Shown: positions 1 to 5,290 of the stretch, one piece after another
Layout: every line of letters begins with the position of its first letter
How positions within the stretch are numbered: position 1 is the first letter of the stretch
DNA from: Candidatus Omnitrophota bacterium
Lineage (GTDB): Bacteria > Hinthialibacterota > Hinthialibacteria > Hinthialibacterales > JAKPRU01
NCBI GenBank assembly: GCA_029557025.1
Contig: JAKPRU010001155.1
Location: 1 to 7,019 of the forward strand
Length of the DNA stretch: 7,019 nucleotides
Reading direction: 5' to 3'
The notes under the pieces: generated by a model
Told to the model about the DNA's origin: nothing
Database searches by the model: none
Seen by the model: the letters and a program-made list of their open reading frames with translations, nothing else
Made by a program: the position numbers and the translations under genes

Positions 1-360
1 AATAGCCTCCGAGGCACGGGGTTCATTGAACACGGATTCCATAATGCGTGACGATGTGTTGTAGACAATCAGGCTCCTGCGTTCTACCGGCAGAGACTCA
101 TTTTGGGCGATGGCTGTCAAGTGCTGTTCCAGGTAGAGTTCGTATTTCTCTATCTGGTCGTTGGGCACGTAAAGAACACGGTGCTGATTTCGGTGAAGAG
201 TTGCCGCGACATCGGGGGTAAACTGCAAATCCCTGGAGCGATACAGCACCAATTTTCCGGTTTTCTCATGTCGGATATAAAGATCGAAACCGGGTGCGGT
301 ATCTTCCAGAATGTCTTTCAAGTCCAGCGGGAAAAATCCTTCCGGCATTGAACTTCTCAT
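1..360 (-). CDS. Partial gene: N-terminal 120 residues of a probable HD-GYP-type signalling protein
   Basis: An uninterrupted minus-strand reading frame runs from ATG at 360 to the window edge, so the gene is cut and only its first 120 residues are visible. It begins MRSSMPEGFFPLDL, then shows a small mixed domain (FDLYIRHEKTGKLVLYRSRD, about residues 25-44; RVLYVPNDQIEKYELYLEQ, about 61-79) and a helical stretch (VERRSLIVYNTSSRIMESVF, about 92-111). This order (a short sensor-like domain that would bind a small ligand or partner, a 'LYV..D...YE.YLE' segment, then a helix with 'YNTS' leading to 'VFNEP') is what I remember from the region before the HD-GYP domain of cyclic-di-GMP phosphodiesterases in deltaproteobacteria and similar phyla. 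The catalytic HD and GYP motifs would lie outside the window, so this is inference from the N-terminus only. The ribosome binding site is weak (AAAGG just upstream); Met5 (ATG at 348) is an alternative start. Confidence 0.62.
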   Translation of the reverse strand, partial: MRSSMPEGFFPLDLKDILEDTAPGFDLYIRHEKTGKLVLYRSRDLQFTPDVAATLHRNQHRVLYVPNDQIEKYELYLEQHLTAIAQNESLPVERRSLIVYNTSSRIMESVFNEPRASEAI

Positions 361-568
361 AACCTTTGTCACCGACCTGGAATCAAAGATACGGGAAGAC
401 CCCGCCTTATGATAATGTGAAAGAACCACCTTCCATATCCTGACATGGCAGGTGCAATTCGGCGGACAGGCTGAAACACAGCGACTTACCGCCCCGCTCC
501 CGGGCCGGTCAGGTCCTTAACCAAAAGGCAGAAAACGGGCTGGACTATTCCGGTAAGACGGTCCTAAG

Positions 569-581
569 GCACACAGTGTGC
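569..581. promoter_or_regulatory. 13-bp palindrome, possible protein-binding site
   Basis: GCACACAGTGTGC is a perfect inverted repeat of two 6-base half sites around one central base. It lies about 210 bases upstream of the HD-GYP-like gene and about 210 bases downstream of the sugar operon. This could be an operator for an unknown dimeric regulator, or chance. The distance from either gene makes a simple repressor site less likely. Confidence 0.25.
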
Positions 582-669
582 GCAGAAAACTCTTCCCCGG
601 AATCGCAAGAGTTACAGAGGCAATCGCGTTAAATTGAGCGCTCCATTGACAGGCCGGTTCCTGATTTTA

Positions 670-713
670 TCGAAAGGCCGGTCCGGCGACAATCGCAGGA
701 GCCGGCCTTTCGA
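670..713 (-). terminator. Strong 12-bp stem-loop after the sugar operon, possible non-canonical terminator
   Basis: TCGAAAGGCCGG (670-681) pairs perfectly with CCGGCCTTTCGA (702-713), leaving a 20-base loop. It sits 75 bases past the stop codon of the last operon gene, where a terminator or 3' stabilising hairpin is expected. On the minus strand the stem is followed by ATAAAATC rather than a run of T, so it is not a textbook intrinsic terminator for the operon. On the plus strand a TCTTTTTC run follows after an 8-base gap, but no plus-strand gene precedes it. It may act with Rho, protect the mRNA 3' end, or be a dispersed palindromic repeat. Confidence 0.4.
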
Positions 714-787
714 CAAACGGTCTTTTTCGACCTTCGTATTTTCACCGTTTATGAATCAAACAGGAGGGGCCGAAATTGACGAACCGA

Positions 788-1630
788 TCAGGCCTCCGTG
801 AGTTGCTTCAAAAACGTCAGTGTATCGCTTGCGAGATCTTCCGGACTTGGTGACAGTTCCCGCCAGATTGCAGACGCTGCCGCGATCTCCTTAATCGCGG
901 GCAGGAATGATTCCAGCACCAGCCAACGGTCGTACCCGATTTCCCGCAGTGCCGTGATCATCCCCGGCCAGTCGATATGACCATACCCGACCGGGCCTCG
1001 GTCATTTTCACTGCAATGAAAATGATAGAGACGATCCCCGCAGGCTTTCAGGGCTTCGATGGGCTTACGCTCCTCGATATTGGCATGAAACGTGTCGTAA
1101 TGAACGCCGAGCGCCGGCGAACCCACATCCGCAACCAGACGGCACGCATCGGACATAGTATTCAGGAAATATGTTTCAAACCGGTTGAGCGCTTCGACCC
1201 CCAGAAGAACTCCGGCGGATTCCGCGTAGGACGCGACCTCGGAGAGGCAGTCCACGCACCATCGCCATTCCTCCTGCGTCCGCCCCCGACCCACCAGGTG
1301 CCCCACCGGCGAATGCAACGGACCGGAGATAATCTCGGCTCCTATTTCGTGCGCCAAGTCGATATCCGCCCTGAGAAAATCTATGCCGCGTTGACGGGCT
1401 TTCGGATCGGGATCCACCAAGCCAGCTCCGGGAGCGATCACGGAACAGATTGTGCATCCCAAGCCGGTATCTGCCAGCGCCTTTCGCACCAATGCCGTTG
1501 TAATTCCCTGCGTAGAGAAGATCGGTAACTCGACACCATCATAACCGAGGGATCGAACCTTCTCGAACAAGGGAATGTCTTGATCGCTGAATCCGCCCGT
1601 CCAGAGTAAGAGATTGACTCCGAATTTCAT
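788..1630 (-). CDS. D-tagatose 3-epimerase family ketose epimerase (xylose-isomerase-like TIM barrel)
   Basis: This 280-residue protein has the full length of the D-tagatose/D-psicose 3-epimerase branch of the AP-endonuclease-2 TIM-barrel superfamily, which moves the configuration at C3 of free ketoses using one divalent metal. The four expected metal ligands are present: Glu146 in VEALNRFE, Asp179 in HYDTFHANIEE, His205 in HFHCSENDRG and Glu240 in LVLESF. Their spacing (33, 26, 35) equals that of the Pseudomonas cichorii enzyme as I remember it (E152, D185, H211, E246). Residues equivalent to its catalytic and substrate contacts are also there: Glu152, His182 and Arg211. The start ATG at 1630 follows AGAGGAG at a spacing of about 6. 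It is the last gene of the four-gene operon, 21 bases after the dehydrogenase. The family is sure; the sugar is not. Related enzymes include L-ribulose 3-epimerase and 2-keto-myo-inositol isomerase (IolI). Confidence 0.85.
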   Translation of the reverse strand: MKFGVNLLLWTGGFSDQDIPLFEKVRSLGYDGVELPIFSTQGITTALVRKALADTGLGCTICSVIAPGAGLVDPDPKARQRGIDFLRADIDLAHEIGAEIISGPLHSPVGHLVGRGRTQEEWRWCVDCLSEVASYAESAGVLLGVEALNRFETYFLNTMSDACRLVADVGSPALGVHYDTFHANIEERKPIEALKACGDRLYHFHCSENDRGPVGYGHIDWPGMITALREIGYDRWLVLESFLPAIKEIAAASAIWRELSPSPEDLASDTLTFLKQLTEA

Positions 1631-1651
1631 GATTCTCCTCTGTATGTCGCG

Positions 1652-2734
1652 TTAGGGTGTAATGACGATTTTCATCGCTTTGTCGCTGCGATCTCGTACC
1701 ATGGTGATAGCCTTAACCAGGTCCGGCAGGCCCATGACATGAGAAGCCAGAGGCTTGGTATCGATCAACCCGGTGCCCAGCGCCTGGAGCGCAGTCGGCC
1801 AGACCAACGGGGCCAGCCAGGAGAATCGAATCGTCTTGTCCCAAAGAATCGAAGCCAACGCCGGTACACGGATCACAGCCTGATCCGACGGCAGCCCGAA
1901 ATAGACAACGCGGGCACGTCTGCCGGTGATCTGCAGGGCCATTTCCATGGCCTCCACCGCGCCGGTCGGCGTAATGACCGCATCGGCGAACATACCGCCG
2001 GACATTTCGGCGATCTTGGCTTTCAGGTCGGCGACATAATATGGGGAAGCGGGATCGTTCACATTGAATACAGCATCCGCCCCCAGTTTCCTGGCCACAT
2101 CGAGCCGATAATCATCGCCTTTCGAGCCGGTGACAACTACGGTCCCGGCGCCCCGACGCCGCACCAGCTGAAGCATCATCAGGCCGATCACGCCCGGTCC
2201 CATCACTACACAGAAATCACCGGTATTGACCTCCATTTTCTGCGTACCATAGGTGGCGCAGGCCAGCGGTTCGGTCAACGCAGCCTGCTCGTAAGTGACA
2301 CCATCGGGAATCTTATGGACTCCGGTGTAATTGGAAACACAATACTCTGCAAATGCGCCGTTGGCGGACACCCCCAAAACGGTCTTCTTCTCGCACAAAT
2401 TGACTTGTCCACGTTTGCAGACAATGCAGGCATTGCAGTATTGAACCGGATCGAGCACCACACGGTCCCCCGGCGCAAACAGGCCCAACCGCTTGGGGAT
2501 GTCTCCCACCTCGACCACCTCGCCGGAAAACTCATGGCCGAGAATCAACGGCCCTTTCCCAGTCGGGGTTTCCAGCGAGCTCTGGCCGAAATAGTAGGCC
2601 ACATCGGAACCGCAAATCCCGCAGGCTTTCACACGCACCAGGATTTCATCCACCTGGACTTTCGGAATGGGTACTTCCTCCAGGGTCATCTTGTTGGGTT
2701 CGTAGAAGACTTGCGCTTTCATTTTTTCAGCCAT
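1652..2734 (-). CDS. Zinc-dependent medium-chain dehydrogenase, sugar/polyol type
   Basis: This 360-residue cytosolic oxidoreductase belongs to the zinc-containing alcohol/sorbitol/threonine dehydrogenase family, which oxidises a secondary alcohol to a ketone with NAD(P). The N-terminal catalytic domain carries the active-site zinc ligands Cys41 (in GICGSD), His67-Glu68 (in LGHEFSG) and Glu155 (in LTEPLA). A second, structural zinc lobe is complete with Cys100, Cys103, Cys106 and Cys114. The Rossmann domain shows GPGVIG at 179-184 after a hydrophobic strand. The next strand ends VVVTGSK without an obvious acidic residue at its tip, so NAD versus NADP cannot be settled. The start at 2734 follows a strong AGGAGG. 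Third gene of the operon, between the two TIM-barrel enzymes. L-iditol/sorbitol, other polyol or keto-sugar substrates all fit; threonine dehydrogenase is possible by sequence but unlikely from the neighbours. Confidence 0.87.
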   Translation of the reverse strand: MAEKMKAQVFYEPNKMTLEEVPIPKVQVDEILVRVKACGICGSDVAYYFGQSSLETPTGKGPLILGHEFSGEVVEVGDIPKRLGLFAPGDRVVLDPVQYCNACIVCKRGQVNLCEKKTVLGVSANGAFAEYCVSNYTGVHKIPDGVTYEQAALTEPLACATYGTQKMEVNTGDFCVVMGPGVIGLMMLQLVRRRGAGTVVVTGSKGDDYRLDVARKLGADAVFNVNDPASPYYVADLKAKIAEMSGGMFADAVITPTGAVEAMEMALQITGRRARVVYFGLPSDQAVIRVPALASILWDKTIRFSWLAPLVWPTALQALGTGLIDTKPLASHVMGLPDLVKAITMVRDRSDKAMKIVITP

Positions 2735-2741
2735 GGTTGTT

Positions 2742-2747
2742 CCTCCT
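2742..2747 (-). promoter_or_regulatory. Strong Shine-Dalgarno site for the dehydrogenase
   Basis: AGGAGG on the minus strand lies 7 bases before the ATG at 2734, inside the 18-base gap between the two genes. It fixes the start at MAEKMK rather than the internal Met5, which begins the family-typical MKAQVF. It implies strong independent initiation within the operon. Confidence 0.8.
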
Positions 2748-2752
2748 GATTC

Positions 2753-3661
2753 TTAATATCGCGCCAGATACGGCGCCAGGAATTTCTGGGCCGCCTCGGT
2801 GACATCCCACGCCTCCGGCCAGAAGCAGAGGTCGATGGTCCACCACTTGCCCATGTATCGGGCATCCTCCATGATCGCCGGGATCACCTTGTCGAAATCG
2901 ATTTTTCCCTCACCGAACGGTCTGTGCGTACTGGTTTCGTTGCCGTGCAACGTCCCGTCCGAATCGATCAGGTGAACATGCCCGATCTTGCCTTTCAGCA
3001 TCCGGGCAAATTCGACCACGCCGCCGGGGAGAGTCTCTTTGTCGCCGAACTGCCGAGCGCCCACCACCGAGCACATATAGGCATGGCAAGTGTCGAACAT
3101 GACCTTGAAATTGGGATGGTTCACTTCCTCGACCATTCGGACCACTTCGCTGGGCTTATTGAATAGGAAACCGGGTTCGAATTCCCAAACCATCTTGACA
3201 CCGTGCGACTCCGCAATTCCGGCGCATTGTCGCCAGATATCTGCGATCCGTTTCAAGGCTACATTTCGATCGACTCCGGGGATTCCATCCGGGCCGCTCA
3301 CCGTGTCGACGCGGATGGCCGGCGCTCCCAGATCAAGGCATAATTGAAGGTTTTTCTTGAAAAGATTGAGGTAAGCGTTGTTCTGCAGAGCCGCCTCCGT
3401 TCCGGGACCGGGCGTGCCCCAGAAATCCGCCGCGAGGCCGGATATTTCCAGCCCGTTGACCTTCACCAGATTCTTCACCTTCTCTCGATCACATTTCATC
3501 GGATAGTCGTCCGGGTGGATATGCGGACGAAATCCGCCGATTTCAACACCGTCGAATCCCAGTTCGCCGAGCCGTCGGACAACCTGTTCGAATGGGATAG
3601 GGTTCTTTTCATACGGGCCGAATGTGTAGGCCCACGTTCCGATGGAGAGTTTTCTGGTCAT
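2753..3661 (-). CDS. Sugar isomerase/epimerase, xylose-isomerase-like TIM barrel, subfamily unknown
   Basis: This 302-residue protein is a second member of the AP-endonuclease-2 TIM-barrel superfamily in the operon, but is clearly of a different branch from the gene at 788. The first strand (LSIGTWAYTFGPY) and the GFDGVEIGGF motif at about 35-44 are typical. Probable metal ligands, placed by alignment to the tagatose-epimerase-like neighbour, are Glu160 (VWEFEPG), Asp190 (MFDTCHAYM) and His230 (HVHLIDSDG). The fourth ligand position is Asp277 (TIDLCFW) where the neighbour has Glu. His193 matches the neighbour's His182. The GEGKIDF motif at about 250-256 is common in this superfamily and reaches the active-site mouth. 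The start at 3661 follows GAGGGG at a spacing of 8. Second gene of the operon. The reaction is probably isomerisation or epimerisation of a sugar, keto-sugar or inositol derivative, with or without phosphate; I cannot name the substrate. Confidence 0.8.
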   Translation of the reverse strand: MTRKLSIGTWAYTFGPYEKNPIPFEQVVRRLGELGFDGVEIGGFRPHIHPDDYPMKCDREKVKNLVKVNGLEISGLAADFWGTPGPGTEAALQNNAYLNLFKKNLQLCLDLGAPAIRVDTVSGPDGIPGVDRNVALKRIADIWRQCAGIAESHGVKMVWEFEPGFLFNKPSEVVRMVEEVNHPNFKVMFDTCHAYMCSVVGARQFGDKETLPGGVVEFARMLKGKIGHVHLIDSDGTLHGNETSTHRPFGEGKIDFDKVIPAIMEDARYMGKWWTIDLCFWPEAWDVTEAAQKFLAPYLARY

Positions 3662-3681
3662 GAGCGATACCCCTCTGTTTT

Positions 3682-3705
3682 CGGCTGTGCAAGCCGTATT
3701 TTTTT
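3682..3705 (+). other. Small hairpin plus T-run in the first intercistronic gap
   Basis: CGGCT (3682-3686) pairs with AGCCG (3692-3696) across a 5-base loop, and a TATTTTTTT run follows up to 3705. In the plus direction this looks like a short intrinsic terminator, antisense to the operon. In the operon mRNA it becomes an A-rich tract followed by a small stem, between the cupin stop codon (3704-3706) and the next ribosome binding site. It may stop antisense transcripts, serve as an mRNA processing site, or be chance; the stem is only 5 bp. Confidence 0.3.
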
Positions 3706-4813
3706 ATTCGATCACGGGTGGATAGCAACACACCACCTCGAGTGTCTCCGGCCCTGTGTTGACCACGTCGAATCCGGGCAACGAAGTCGGAATAAAGAAC
3801 GATTTACCTTTCGCGATGGGCACTTCGCCGAATGGCCCGCGAAGTACGCCTTTGCCCTCGGTGGTCACCATGCAGTAAAAGCCCTGATTGCCGGGCATAC
3901 TGATTTTGTCCTTGACGAGCAGGCGAGTGACCCAGAAATACTGACGCGCTTCCGGCGGAACCAGGTGTTCCTCAACACTGCCGTTTTCCCGGCGGGCAAT
4001 CTGCGGCGTTCGCATGACATAATTGTTCAAATAATCCAGCGGCATGGCATCGAACCGGGCTGCATCCAGAGCGATATCCCAATCCAGACCCAGCGAAGCC
4101 TCTTCCCGGGAGTACGGATATCCCTTCCATTCCGCGAGGATATTCCAGTCGGTCGGCTCCTGGGGTTCGAGAATGCAGACTCCCGAGCCGATCGAGTGCA
4201 CAAAGCTGTCGCGCAGGAAAATAACATCCCGTTTTTTGGGTTGAATCTCGTGCATGTGAGCGCGAATGGTTTCGACATCCTGGGCTTCCATCCATTCCCG
4301 GAATTGTTCTTTGGTGATGTCGTTTTTCCAGCCGATCCAGGCTTTTGCGCCGGGGCGGGTTCCAACCACAATCCACGCCTCGTTCTTACCGTTTGGCGAA
4401 TTGAGATACTTCTGGGCGAATTCCGGTGACGGATGCCAGTGGACAGGAATATGAGCATCGTCGCCCACATCGAATATCTTCAGCAGGACGCCGAGATTGG
4501 CGCCAAACTTCGCATAGTGCTTTGCGCCCAGGGTCTCATCGGGAAGGGCTTCCAGAATCTCCTTGAGAAGAATAATGGAGCCATCGGGAAGCCGGACACG
4601 ACTGAACCCCTTATCGGGCGGATTCTCGCGTCCCGGCGTGATGGCGCGGTTGGTGGAAAAAATCCATTCCTCGGCGCGGAAGTCGTCTTTCGGGTCCGGT
4701 TCGCCGAGGAACTCGGCCCGCAGTTTCCCCCCGTTATAGAAATGCAGGTACGTGTTTGGAGCCAGGGCGACAGGAGCGCTGATCAGTTTACGCAAGATAT
4801 CGGTTGAAGCCAT
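3704..4813 (-). CDS. Phosphomannose-isomerase-like cupin (class I mannose-6-phosphate isomerase superfamily)
   Basis: This 369-residue protein matches the class I phosphomannose isomerase fold: a zinc cupin that interconverts an aldose and a ketose, classically mannose 6-phosphate and fructose 6-phosphate. Visible landmarks are AEEWIF (about 47-52, like the family's 'ESWE'), LGVLLKIFDVGD (107-118), HWHPSPEFAQ (125-134), GKNEAW (142-147), AWIGWKNDITKEQF (158-171) and FVHSIGSG (204-211). Probable metal ligands are His125, His127, Glu145 and His206. In classical enzymes the first ligand is the Gln of 'QVHP'; here that place is His in HWHP, so the substrate may differ from mannose 6-phosphate. 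A second cupin half follows (about 290-369). The start at 4813 is set by GAGAGG seven bases upstream; an extension to TTG at 4891 would add 26 residues without family character. First gene of the operon. The family is fairly sure; the exact activity is not. Confidence 0.75.
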   Translation of the reverse strand: MASTDILRKLISAPVALAPNTYLHFYNGGKLRAEFLGEPDPKDDFRAEEWIFSTNRAITPGRENPPDKGFSRVRLPDGSIILLKEILEALPDETLGAKHYAKFGANLGVLLKIFDVGDDAHIPVHWHPSPEFAQKYLNSPNGKNEAWIVVGTRPGAKAWIGWKNDITKEQFREWMEAQDVETIRAHMHEIQPKKRDVIFLRDSFVHSIGSGVCILEPQEPTDWNILAEWKGYPYSREEASLGLDWDIALDAARFDAMPLDYLNNYVMRTPQIARRENGSVEEHLVPPEARQYFWVTRLLVKDKISMPGNQGFYCMVTTEGKGVLRGPFGEVPIAKGKSFFIPTSLPGFDVVNTGPETLEVVCCYPPVIE

Positions 4814-4820
4814 AATAACA

Positions 4821-4826
4821 CCTCTC
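4821..4826 (-). promoter_or_regulatory. Shine-Dalgarno site that decides the cupin start
   Basis: GAGAGG on the minus strand stands 7 bases before the ATG at 4813. This favours a 369-residue product over a longer frame opening at TTG 4891, which lacks a comparable site and overlaps the upstream palindromes. Confidence 0.75.
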
Positions 4827-4839
4827 TTAACGTAGGCCA

Positions 4840-4852
4840 CCGGGAATCCCGG
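4840..4852. promoter_or_regulatory. 13-bp palindrome in the sugar-operon leader, candidate operator
   Basis: CCGGGAATCCCGG is a perfect inverted repeat of 6-base half sites around one central A, 27-39 bases before the first operon start codon. That is where a repressor site, or a small leader hairpin in the mRNA, would lie. No regulator gene is in the window to pair it with. Confidence 0.4.
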
Positions 4853-4891
4853 AGTCTCGTCGAAACACCGGAACGGCAGCCCGGAGTTCAA

Positions 4892-4906
4892 GGTCGAATC
4901 TCGACC
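4892..4906. promoter_or_regulatory. Second inverted repeat upstream of the sugar operon, candidate operator
   Basis: GGTCGA-ATC-TCGACC has perfect 6-base half sites with a 3-base spacer. Its centre lies 53 bases, close to five helical turns, from the centre of the 4840-4852 palindrome. The two half-site sequences differ, so if both are real they may bind different proteins. Confidence 0.35.
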
Positions 4907-5185
4907 GCTGCAATGTCAGAAGGGTAACATGCCGAAGCCGCTCTGAATAGCGCTATGCCCGCCTGTGCGGGAGAATACCCGGCCAAATCTGTGGGAAACG
5001 GTTATTCCAGGGTGGGCAAGGCAATACGGCGGATCCCTATCCTCCGGGCGGGCAAGGACCGGTATACTCGGATTTTCCGGACAGGGAAGAACAGGAACAA
5101 AACGAATTCCAGGTCTCGGATGAAAAATGCGTTACCCATGTCCCCGAACACCTGTTACCTATCTCCCCGGTTCAAATATCCCGAG

Positions 5186-5192
5186 GGAGGAG
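5186..5192 (+). promoter_or_regulatory. Very strong Shine-Dalgarno site not belonging to the murJ start
   Basis: GGAGGAG is followed by an 8-base A-rich spacer and an ATG at 5201. This is the best ribosome binding site on the plus strand, yet it serves a frame that stops after seven codons. The murJ ATG 90 bases downstream has only AGG. Confidence 0.55.
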
Positions 5193-5200
5193 AAAAAACA

Positions 5201-5224
5201 ATGGTTCGGGTTTCCATCTGGTGA
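5201..5224 (+). CDS. Possible 7-codon leader ORF before murJ
   Basis: The frame reads MVRVSIW and stops at TGA 5222-5224, 66 bases before the murJ ATG. It is in the same frame as murJ, but this TGA and another at 5255-5257 prevent an extended MurJ. The case for translation rests only on the strong ribosome binding site with ideal spacing. It could be a leader peptide, a decayed former start, or an accident. There is no amino-acid bias that suggests classical attenuation. Confidence 0.25.
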   Translation: MVRVSIW

Positions 5225-5290
5225 CGTGGAAATACGATGGATTGGATTTTCTATTGAGATAGTTCGGCCATAGATTGCCAGGTTCTCCCA

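Larger units (their letters stand above)
361..787. other. Gene-free spacer of 427 bases
   Basis: No reading frame on either strand combines length, start signal and family-like sequence. The stretch separates two minus-strand units: the sugar operon ends at 788 and the HD-GYP-like gene begins at 360. It should therefore hold the terminator of the first and the promoter of the second. I see a strong inverted repeat at 670-713, a 13-bp palindrome at 569-581 and several copies of the short word GGCCGGT (near 494, 653 and 677). No convincing sigma-70 or sigma-54 promoter, tRNA or known riboswitch fold stands out. Confidence 0.7.
4814..5290. other. Divergent spacer of 477 bases between the sugar operon and murJ
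   Basis: The spacer must hold the promoters of two divergent units. On the sugar-operon side are two palindromes (4840-4852 and 4892-4906). In the middle is a small CCCGC/GCGGG hairpin with a 4-base loop (4958-4971). TATACT at 5063-5068 is a fair plus-strand -10 element, but no good -35 stands 17 bases before it. On the murJ side is a strong ribosome binding site with a 7-codon ORF (5201-5224). The longer plus-strand frame covering 4955-5224 has an unnatural composition and no start signal, so I do not call it a gene. No known riboswitch or RNA gene is recognisable. Confidence 0.6.

Noticed and set aside
103..351. 82-codon plus-strand frame
   Set aside because: The minus strand over the same bases gives an uninterrupted, protein-like sequence with family resemblance; the plus-strand frame is its shadow.
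1739..2749. 336-codon open frame on the plus strand
   Set aside because: It lies entirely opposite the well-supported zinc dehydrogenase; its translation has no family features, and long antisense frames are common opposite GC-rich coding sequence.
3344..4429. 361-codon open frame on the plus strand
   Set aside because: It is antisense to the two sugar isomerase genes, whose active-site motifs are clear; no ribosome binding site or recognisable domain.
4814..4891. Extension of the cupin gene to an upstream TTG start
   Set aside because: The added 26 residues do not fit the family, while the ATG at 4813 has a good ribosome binding site at ideal distance.
4958..4971. CCCGC-CTGT-GCGGG mini-hairpin as a terminator
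   Set aside because: The stem is only 5 bp, no T-run follows on either strand, and no gene ends there.
5063..5068. TATACT as a murJ promoter -10 box
   Set aside because: A good hexamer, but there is no acceptable -35 element at the right distance, so I do not call a promoter.
4955..5224. 89-codon plus-strand frame in the divergent spacer
   Set aside because: Rich in Arg, Lys, Asn and Gly with no pattern, and no start signal at 4955. Only its last seven codons have a convincing ribosome binding site, reported separately.
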